Source: Azolla pinnata
Taxonomy: Eukaryota > Streptophyta > Polypodiopsida > Salviniales > Salviniaceae
Direction of reading: 5' to 3'
Assembly (NCBI GenBank): GCA_037176905.1
Contig: JBBBWG010007914.1
Location: 1-24,724 of the forward strand
DNA length: 24,724 nt
A model generated the notes under the pieces. That model was not told the DNA's origin, searched no databases, and worked only from the letters and a program-made list of their open reading frames with translations. The position numbers and the translations under genes were made by a program. Of the stretch, positions 1 through 7,088 are shown piece by piece; the first letter of the stretch is position 1, and each line of letters opens with the position of its first letter.

Positions 1-430
1 CGACGCAGAAGTGTGCGTCTACCCTAAAAGTCTGCTCCTTTCCTTGTGTTTCTCCTCCTTCTCTAGACAAGGAATGCATTCATTCAATACAGATAGATGT
101 GTATATCTATATTGGCCCGCAGACATCGTAGCTGGTTTTTCTAGGGTTTCCTTTCTTTTCTTTCTTCCCGGGGCTGTAGCCGTTCCTTCTTCGTTCTATC
201 TAGGCTTACTCGAAGCCTAGGGTTTTGCAGGCATCTGTTTTGTAACAGTCTTCCTCTAGATCTTTCCGGTTTCTGACATCTTCTTCTTGTCTTTGTGTCC
301 TTCCTTCCGTTTGTTTCTTGCGCATACCTTGCAGTCTTCTCCTTCATCACCTCTTTGTCTTTTCGAAATTGGAGGTTTGGTGTGGCTTGGTTTTGCCTTT
401 CTGATCCTTGCTGCCGCCGCTGCCGCTGTC
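1..430. other. Upstream region of the MIR172 unit, no gene seen
   Basis: This pyrimidine-rich stretch carries only short chance open frames. It contains AGGGTTTT-type telo-box-like motifs near 145 and 221 and leads into the TATA box at 431. I see no conserved protein in it. It is best read as promoter-proximal sequence of the transcription unit to its right. Confidence 0.4.
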
Positions 431-492
431 TATAAATCTAGCCGCGCATTCTTCCCCTCTCTCTTTCTCTCTCTATCTCTCTCTCTCTCTGT
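431..492 (+). promoter_or_regulatory. Distal candidate core promoter of MIR172 (TATA box plus CT-rich initiator region)
   Basis: A consensus TATAAATC box at 431-438 is followed 15-55 bases later by a CT-rich tract (452-492), the usual plant arrangement of TATA box and Y-patch/initiator. No protein-coding frame follows for several kilobases, and the next recognisable element on this strand is the miR172 hairpin about 900 bases on. I therefore assign it tentatively to the pri-miRNA. If so, the primary transcript would have a long leader, possibly with an intron. Confidence 0.45.
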
Positions 493-1236
493 CTGTTGTC
501 AAGTAGCTTATATGGAAGTGTATGGATTCATTCGGTGCTGGGAAAATATGTTGGCATCATGTGAATCAATGGTGTGGTGTATAGGCCATGGCAATGTAAC
601 TGCTTCCTGTGTATTTTGACAATCATAAGGACACGCCAGTGCATCTCTCTCTCATCTTCATGCATTTACGCCTGTACAGGTGTGTACATGCGTTAATAAT
701 CTCCAACCAGCTAACTGTCTATATGCATCGCTCGATCCGTCCAACTATCTATCTACATGGTTTAATCATCTGCTCAGCTAACACACAAAATAGATAGGGT
801 TTGTAGCATCTAGCGAGGGAAACGCTGCTGTGGTCTTTCCTTGATATCTCAATCGATTAGTAATATGCTGTTTTCTTTAGCATTTTCAAGGGCTCGTTTT
901 CTCTCCAAGCTGCATAATGATAGTAGTGGTAACACAGACAGTAGTAGCATAATGATAACATTCCTCTCTATTTTCAGAGTGTTGATTTGATTCTGTATAT
1001 GTTGTTGACGGTGCAGATATTGTAGTAAGCATGCTTGTAACCGTTTTTTCTGCTTTCAGAGTGTTTGATTTGGTATATGTTGTTGGAGGTGCACGCACAG
1101 GTTGTAATATGCTTAGACCGTGTAATAGCGGAGTTTGTTGCCTATATGCATACTCTTTGTGATGTATTATGGTTGCATGCAGCATGGCGGAGGAATTAGC
1201 TGCTATTTCATGCAGGATGCATGCATCTGTAGTGTC

Positions 1237-1245
1237 TATATATAG
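1237..1245 (+). promoter_or_regulatory. Proximal candidate TATA box of MIR172
   Basis: TATATATAG at 1237-1245 lies 116 bases before the base of the hairpin stem at 1361. A start about 30 bases downstream, near 1270, would give a short leader of about 90 bases. It competes with the box at 431; the sequence cannot decide which is used. Confidence 0.35.
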
Positions 1246-1372
1246 CTTCATCCGTGAATATGGAGTGGCTTCTGTGTATCTGGACAATGTTTATAGAATG
1301 TATGCATGAATGTGCATCTTGCAGTGATCTGTGTGCTATGCATAGTGTATATACATGCGTTGAGAGGTGTGG

Positions 1373-1393
1373 GGAGCATCATCAAGTTTCTCA
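1373..1393 (+). ncRNA. Predicted miR172* (5' arm)
   Basis: The stretch beginning GGAGCATCATCAAGTTTCTC pairs with the mature sequence. Its ends follow from the two-base 3' overhang rule. Position 1387 (t) faces 1629 (t), giving one internal mismatch within the duplex, typical of plant miRNA duplexes. Confidence 0.8.
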
Positions 1394-1624
1394 CTTCAAA
1401 ATGGAGCTCCAATGGCATACAAGGGAAGGAAGACAAGAGGAAATCCCAACCCTAAAGTGCTGCTGGGAATCGGGTCTTGCAAGCCTGGCTGTAATGGAGG
1501 GTAATGTATAATATAGGTAGATCAAACAGGATTTGAGAATGAAGTTGGGAGCATTATCATCGACAGATAGTGTGATGTGATGGAGGCCGTCGGGTCACTG
1601 CAGAAGAAAGTCTTTTTTGTGGCG

Positions 1625-1645
1625 AGAATCTTGATGATGCTGCCA
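1625..1645 (+). ncRNA. miR172: Mature miR172 (3' arm)
   Basis: Nineteen bases, AGAATCTTGATGATGCTGC, match the canonical miR172 sequence as I know it. The last two bases (CA) differ from the common AT/AG end. A 5' A suits AGO1 loading of this family. The targets expected from the family are AP2/TOE-like mRNAs; none lies in this window. Confidence 0.9.
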
Positions 1646-1656
1646 ACTAATGCTCG

Positions 1657-3780
1657 CCAAGTTCTTTTGCGATCTTATACAGTAGATTCGGGCTTACAGT
1701 ATCAAAGCGGGATTAAGGTTGCGGATGGCTGATTTCATAAGTGCATGCATCTATGCATTTGTGCATGGCTGTGTTTGCATATGTGCTGAAACGCTGAATA
1801 GTATTGATAGGTGGGGTAAAAATGATGAAAACTGTACTAAAGCTTAACAGATTTTTAGGAATTATGCAGCAATAACGTGATCGGTAACATAGTACCGGAT
1901 TGAGGATCGTTGACACAATTCAGTTGTCAAAGCAGTGTAAATTTGGCAGTTTGAAAGACCTAAATGTTTCAAACTTCATTAATTCATGTACCGGATTGCT
2001 TTACAGATGTATTTGGAAGCAGGTTTTTTGACCCCCTTTTTTGCTTATGCTCCAGCTTGAGCAATGGAGCTGCAGATTCTGCATCTCAAAGTAGGTTGAT
2101 CTGTGCAAAACCTTGAAACCCCATAACCAGGGTGAGCCTTTGACTCGATCTCTATGATGAGCTTCAAATTCTGTCCCAAAGTTGGTAGATCTCTGCAAAA
2201 ACCCTGAGCACCTATAATCAGTGTGAACCTTTGGCTTGATCCTGCACAAGAATAGAGTTTTTGTGCGATGGCTTCAGTGGGTAATGAACTGTAATGGGAG
2301 AGCTTTATTGATCTTTCCATTGATCTTCATTGGAACAAAGCGAAAGGCATCACCAAAACCTCAGGTCATGGCATTATAGCCTTAGAAAAGTAGGTAAGGT
2401 ATGCCAAGTGCTGTAATCAACATTGCTTATGAGGGCATTTTGCGTAACTGCTACAGTTTTATGTTATTCTAATGCAGGTAGTAGAAGAAAAGTGCTAGTC
2501 CTGATTATTGGAATTCTTGAATGCAATCCAAAGCTGGAGCTGGTATCAAATTATGAACCTGATTCTTCTTTTCAAAACTTGCTTTTTGACTAATGGTTGG
2601 GTCTGCCCAAGCCTTCATGGGTGCAGGATATAGCTTATATACCTAAATATATGAGATCTGCATAACATGCCTAACATTGAGTCTAATGTTTCTGTGTAGC
2701 ACTAAACCCTCAAGTGAAGGCTGTATCTCCTGCAGCATTAACACTAGCTGTCTACTATCTGCTCCAGGGTACATTCAGGATGTCCTCCGTATAGCAGTGC
2801 AGTATATTTTGTACCTGCAAGTGGTTTACTCAATGGAAAAACTTAAGTGAAATAGTTATTTGGAGCACTGAAGTATTGATAAGGAGTAACTGCTTCAATC
2901 GAGTTGGTGAGGACCGAGGATGGAGATGGTGATTCGATTGATTGTGTGGTAGCACAGATCCAACAGAATCGTTATCGCGTTATTGACAAACAATGTACCA
3001 ATGGGCAATAACACCTTTTCTTCATCACGATCGTAGAGATGGATCTTTGAATATGTTCCTTCTACCTAGATGATATGATGCAGAGACATTCAAGCGATGC
3101 TTTTGGAGCATTGTGAATAATTGATCAGTCAAAGAAAATGCAGCCATCTAAGCTGCCGAATGATCTGAGGCTTTGGCAACTCCATTCAATGCATTTATAC
3201 TGCTGCCCTTTTTGTGCCAGGGATGTATCTGCAATGAACTGCAGCAGCTCTAAATCTGCCTCCCCCATGTGCATCGACAACGTGTGCTGCTTGCTTACTG
3301 CAGAAAAAACAACTATTCTTATGAAGTCTGGGCTTTGATTGCTAGTCTTGTTGCCATTCATGCAGAGCACTTTGTTGAGTAGCTGCGGTCCATTCATGTG
3401 ATTGTAGGGCTGGCTGAGCTTGACTCGGATAGCAGCATTTTTATGGGCCCATGATCTACAGTTGATGTGAAGGATCATCATCTATTCGTTGTGTGCTGTG
3501 CTAGAGAAAGCCATAAAAGACTTTAAGATAATAGACAGAGAATTTAATCTGTGAGGGTATCGAATCACCCCTTGCAATACATTCTTCTGGGTATGACCGA
3601 GAAATCTTGTCATCGAACACTGCAGAAGATTAATGGGCGCGGTTTGCTACTGATTCAGTGTGGAGACTAGTTTGTGCAAATTATGAGGATGATGATGATG
3701 ATGAGGAGGAGACTTGCAGTTCAAACATCAGCTAACGAATTTCAGTAAGCCAGTAACCTCTTTCTTTCTTGCTTTAATGC
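1657..3780. other. Stretch without recognisable gene; probable 3' part of the pri-miR172 unit then intergenic
   Basis: Only short, compositionally unremarkable open frames occur. A 98-bp imperfect duplication sits at about 2055-2250. The longest frame (118 codons, 3481-3125 minus) resembles no family I know and has a competing frame on the other strand. A GAT microsatellite is at about 3688-3705. I cannot place the 3' end of the miR172 transcript. Confidence 0.4.
2055..2250. repeat. Imperfect tandem duplication, unit about 98 bp
   Basis: Two adjacent copies share, in the same order, GATCTgTGCAAAA, a middle block resembling CATAAnCAGnGTGA, and CCTTTGnCTnGATC. The copies are roughly 2055-2151 and 2152-2250. 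The divergence suggests an old duplication. No function is apparent. Confidence 0.65.
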
Positions 3781-3782
3781 AG

Positions 3783-4145
3783 AGATCAAATGTCTTGTAT
3801 GGTTAATCGATCACATGCATTTCTTCTGAAATTGGAGGTGGATAGAAATGCGGCGAAACAGATCATACTGCTCAAAACCTGATCACATGAATTTCTTCTG
3901 GAATCAGAGCTGGATAGAAATGCAGTGAAGCAAATCGAGGCGCTCGAAACCACATGCGTTTCTTCTGAAATCACATGCGGTGAAGCAGATCAAGATGCTC
4001 AAAACCTAAGTCGATTGTCAGATCCAGAGATTAGAAATTATTTCGGTGTGGAAGCTGAAGATGAGGTCAATATGTATAAGCAGAAAATGGATGATTCGAG
4101 AAGAAGCATCTTGCCTTGGATGGTCAGCTTGCCAAGAAGAGTCTA
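3783..4145 (+). pseudogene. Unidentified exon-like open region with in-frame 72-bp repeats and one stop
   Basis: A strong splice acceptor (pyrimidine tract ending TTTAATGCAG) ends at 3781 or 3782. It is followed by a frame with codons starting at 3784. This frame reads through a 24-codon unit, meets TGA at 3880, then continues open through a second unit and a third shortened unit to a TAA after PRRV at about 4144. The repeated peptide reads SHAFLLKLEVDRNAAKQ and SHEFLLESELDRNAVKQ, a charged heptad-like pattern that could form a coiled coil. No family is recognised. It may be a decayed exon, or chance reading of a repeat whose length is a multiple of three. Confidence 0.3.
3809..4008. repeat. 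72-bp tandem repeat, 2.8 copies
   Basis: Unit 1 is 3809-3880, unit 2 about 3881-3952, and unit 3 (internally shortened by about 16 bases) about 3953-4008. Each has CACATGnnTTTCTTCTG near its start and GCTCnAAACC at its end. The unit length is a multiple of three, so all copies share a reading frame. Confidence 0.85.
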
Positions 4146-4665
4146 AAGCTCGCAAGTCATAAAATACTGATAAATCAATGGCGCTGGTTGTGGATACGAT
4201 GATGGCGAATTGTAATGTGCGAAGAAGACAAAACTGTTGACCATCATGCTATCATGAGAGAATGGAAATGCTTTCTTTTCTTCTCTCAGAATCTGGCACA
4301 TCCTGTTGGCAAATGAATCTAGCAGCAGCCGTTTGGAAAAGATGAAAGCCTTTTGTGGCCAGAAAAAGTCTTTGATGCAGATAGAAAGCCTTTGTATATA
4401 TGTGCAGCATATGCACTGTTTTTTGTAGAAGAATATCTACAGTTAGACTGGAAGAAAAGCTGTCTAGCTGTTGACATGATGCAGAAGGTGGGCATGAGAT
4501 CTTTGGACCTGCCAGCTCCTTACCAGTTTATATCAGTACAGAGGCGCTTTGGGGGGTTACAAAATCTGCATGTCCATGGAAGCAAGCAAGCAAGAAAAGC
4601 TGGACCTGATGCTGAACAACAGGATGCTGCCATGGAGGAGGGTTATCTGTCATGCCATCATCAAG
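4146..4665. other. Stretch without recognisable gene
   Basis: A frame open from 4353 runs into the GAA/GAT microsatellite. Its first 100 codons look like no known family and its end is purely repeat-encoded lysine and methionine. I treat it as non-coding. Confidence 0.4.
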
Positions 4666-4668
4666 GAG

Positions 4669-4830
4669 GAAGGAGGAAGAAGAAGAAGAAGAAGAAGAAG
4701 AGGAAGGAGAAGATGATGATGATGAAGAAAAAGATGAAGAAGAAGAGGAAGAAGAAGATGATGATGATGATGAATAAGGAGAGGAAGAAGAAGAAGAAGA
4801 TGATGGTGATGATGAATAAGGAGAAGAACA
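4669..4830. repeat. Purine-rich GAA/GAT compound microsatellite
   Basis: About 160 bases of nearly pure AAG/AGG and ATG triplets, almost all purine on the + strand except for the GAT blocks. It blends directly into the minisatellite to its right, whose units also carry AAGAAGAAG. Confidence 0.9.
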
Positions 4831-5193
4831 AGATCTTGATTAATTAAGCCTCAAGGAAGAAGAAGATCTTGATCTAGGAAGATCTTGATCAATTAAGCCT
4901 CCAGGAAGAAGATCTTGATCAATTAAGCCTCAAGGAAGAAGAAGATCTTGATTAATTAAGCCTCAAGGAAGAAGAAGATCTTGATTAATTAAGCCTCAAG
5001 GAAGAAGAAGATCTTGATTAAATTAAGCCTCAAGGAAGAAAACGATCTTGATTAATGAAGCCTCAAGGAAGAAAAAGAAAATGTTAATTAATTAAGCCTC
5101 GAAGGAAGATCTTGATTAATTAAGCCTCAAGGAAGAAGAAGAAAATGTCGATTAATTAAGCCTCAAGGAAGAGATCTTGATCAATTAAGCCTC
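4831..5193. repeat. Minisatellite, about 33-bp unit, 11-12 copies
   Basis: Units follow the pattern AGATCTTGATTAATTAAGCC then TCAAGGAAGAAGA. They vary from about 28 to 38 bp through changes in the GAA run. Several copies have GATCAATTAAG in place of GATTAATTAAG. One early copy is truncated (about 4866-4882). The TTAATTAA palindrome recurs in most copies. No gene is involved. Confidence 0.9.
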
Positions 5194-5515
5194 ACTATCT
5201 GTTAATCATATTGCTTAGTTGCTGCTAGGCTTGCGGTTTAGTGCGATCTACCGATAGGCTGTTGTCTACTTCATTTGCCTGAACGACTGACAATTAGTGA
5301 GATCTGCTGCTGATCATTCCATTGCTTAAAATCACCAGTAAATTAGCATGCTATCTGCTTCATCGTTGATCTGCCTGTGATTAGTGCGATTGACCGATTG
5401 TCGATTGACTTGCATATAATTGGCAACAATCTGCCTATCGTTCAGTTCAATTCAATTTGACCACTGTGATTTAGCTAGCACCCAGGGGATCGCATCGTGG
5501 ATTTTGTGACATGTT
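5194..5515. other. Stretch without gene; degenerate short repeats
   Basis: Diverged copies of GATCTGCCTG/TTAGTGCGATCTACCG-like words recur at about 5235, 5300, 5370 and 5400. These suggest an old tandem array now mostly decayed. No open frame of interest is seen. Confidence 0.4.
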
Positions 5516-5735
5516 TTGCAATCTGACGATTGTGTGCAAGTAAATCTGTATCATATCGTGACGATTTTTTTTCTTCGCGATCTGACGATCGCGTGTGAAG
5601 TAAATCTGTATTACATTGCGACGTTTTTTGCGATCTGACGATCGCGTGTAAGCAAATCTGTATTACATTGCGACATTTTTTGCGATCTGACGAATCGCGT
5701 GTAAGCAAATCTGTATTATACATAAGATCCGGGTA
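5516..5735. repeat. Four-copy tandem repeat (about 52-58 bp) carrying a perfect inverted repeat
   Basis: Copies begin at about 5519, 5577, 5630 and 5682. Each reads GCGATCTGACGATCGCGT then GTAAGCAAATCTGTATTA then CATTGCGACnTTTTTT. The heart is GCGATC-TGAC-GATCGC, a six- or seven-base perfect inverted repeat with a four-base loop. Arms are intact in copies 2 and 3 and nearly so in copies 1 and 4. Confidence 0.9.
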
Positions 5736-6130
5736 GGATCTTTGAGAGCTTGACCTAGTCATCGGCCGAGACATTGATCTGTTGCGACCATTGGGCTCAT
5801 CGTGGGGGCCCCATATGGTCTGCAATAATCTGATGGCGGCGTTATCCACCGTCTCTGCCTCTTTTGGTCCCCATATGGCCTTTGCTCAATCTGTTGCTCG
5901 GAAATTGAGAGAGAAGTCATCGACCAGTGGGCTCAGTATTTTTTTCGCCGATGTTCCTTTCTGCATTGTCCGGAAGATGAGATCTTTTGTCGCTGCTCGA
6001 ATCCGAGGCTCTCAGCTGTAGATTATAAGCTCTCTGCCTGAGATCATGGATTGTGGGGGTCACCCGCGTCGGTGATTAAGCGGCGCAAGCGACACACTTA
6101 GTATTTTGTGCGTATAACTGAAGAGAGAAT
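5736..6130. other. Stretch without recognisable gene
   Basis: A 79-codon frame (5782-6021, +) is open but resembles nothing known. Two short GGnCCCCATATGG blocks near 5808 and 5867 suggest another small duplication. I see no conserved feature. Confidence 0.35.
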
Positions 6131-6451
6131 GTTGTATATGTCAGTAATGTCGTTAATTGGGGATCAAGACACGAAACAATCAGGTTGGTAGAAAAGATCT
6201 GGAGGTTAAGCGCATCCGATTATCGACAAGGGCTATTAATGATCCTATCAATTGACAAGGGCCATTGATCAGGTACAGTCGTTAATTGTTGTATATGTCA
6301 ATACAATCGTTAATTGTTGTATATGTCAGTACAATCGTTAATTGGGGATTAGGAAGCAAAACAATCAGGTGGGTAGAAGAGATCTGGAGGTTAAGCGCAT
6401 CCGATCATTAGCGGTGGTCAGCTGAAGCCGATCCTATCAATCGACAAGGGC
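6131..6451. repeat. Direct duplication of about 130 bp, copies spaced 185 bp
   Basis: Copy 1 (6131-6261) and copy 2 (6316-6451) share GTTGTATATGTCAGTA, CGTTAATTGGGGAT, ACAATCAGG, GATCTGGAGGTTAAGCGCAT and GATCCTATCAAT..GACAAGGG, in order. A third partial copy of the first block is at about 6289-6315. Non-coding. Confidence 0.85.
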
Positions 6452-6970
6452 ACATTATAACGATCGGCGTTTCTGACACAGCTCGCTTCTTCTTCTTGTA
6501 CATACAGCTCGTACGCGTACGTTAATCGTCCGTCGAGATTCACGGTTAATTAAGCCCTGTAATCCCTCTCGAGATCTGCCCCACAGACAAAACAAAGTCT
6601 GTCAGAATTCCTCTCGAGGTCTGCCCCATACGTTAATCATCCGTCGAGATTTGCTGAGACCTGTGCCCGGTGCAATCGTACACATGCGATGAAGCCCTCT
6701 GATAATATGACACGATTAACGCGAATCGCAGCTGGTTAGCAAATAATATATATCTCGATCGCCGCAGATTTAACAGCATAAAACCCCATCTGCGTATACG
6801 TGTCCATTCAAACTGTACATGTGCATGTACATGTGGGGATGTGGAAATGTGCATATGCGCACATGGATATATATGTGTGTATGTGTCTGGCCGTATGCGT
6901 ATGAAAGCGGTATAATATACGTATACAAGGCCAGGAGGCTGTACACCGTATAAGAATACGTATACGGATG
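6452..6970 (+). promoter_or_regulatory. Upstream region of the PPR gene
   Basis: Contains a nested A-B-B'-A' arrangement: ACGTTAATCnTCCGTCGAGA at about 6519 and 6629, CCTCTCGAGnTCTGCCCCA at about 6563 and 6610. The only TATA-like words are TATAATATA near 6910 and ATATATAT near 6868. A TATA-less or weak promoter is likely, as for many PPR genes. Precise start not determinable. Confidence 0.35.
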
Positions 6971-6975
6971 TATTT

Positions 6976-7056
6976 CGACGGTCTTCTTCTTCCTTTCTTC
7001 TTTCTTTCTTTCTTTCTTCTTCTTCTTCCTTCTTCTTCCTTCTTCTTCTTCTTCTT
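6976..7056. repeat. CTT/TTTC pyrimidine microsatellite in the PPR 5' leader
   Basis: About 80 bases of CTT and TTTC repeats immediately before the PPR coding region. It probably lies within the 5' leader or spans the transcription start. Confidence 0.9.
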
Positions 7057-7088
7057 GCCCTCGTCCATGGAAGCAGAGAATCCTTCTG

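Larger units (their letters stand above)
1361..1656 (+). ncRNA. MIR172: miR172 precursor hairpin (pre-miRNA)
   Basis: The two arms fold into a stem of about 45 positions: 1361-1405 pairs with 1611-1656, with an uninterrupted 12-bp block (1375-1386 with 1630-1641) and only small mismatches or one-base bulges elsewhere. The terminal loop is long (about 205 bases). The 3' arm carries AGAATCTTGATGATGCTGC, the conserved core of miR172. The 5' arm carries the matching star. The two 21-mers are offset so that each has a two-base 3' overhang, as DCL1 cleavage predicts. miR172 represses AP2-type transcription factors in seed plants and guides phase change and reproductive organ identity; its presence on the 3' arm is the family rule. 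I see no coding potential here. Not seen: expression evidence. Confidence 0.9.

Noticed and set aside
3125-3481. 118-codon minus-strand open frame
   Set aside because: No recognisable motif, an overlapping frame on the other strand, no promoter or splice context; consistent with chance.
4353-4847. 164-codon plus-strand frame with a lysine/methionine tail
   Set aside because: Its second half is translated GAA/GAT microsatellite and its first half shows no family resemblance.
5590-5700. Repeats at 5516-5735 as a CRISPR-like array
   Set aside because: The copies are contiguous, with no unique spacers, and the setting is a plant nuclear genome; it is a simple tandem repeat with an internal palindrome.
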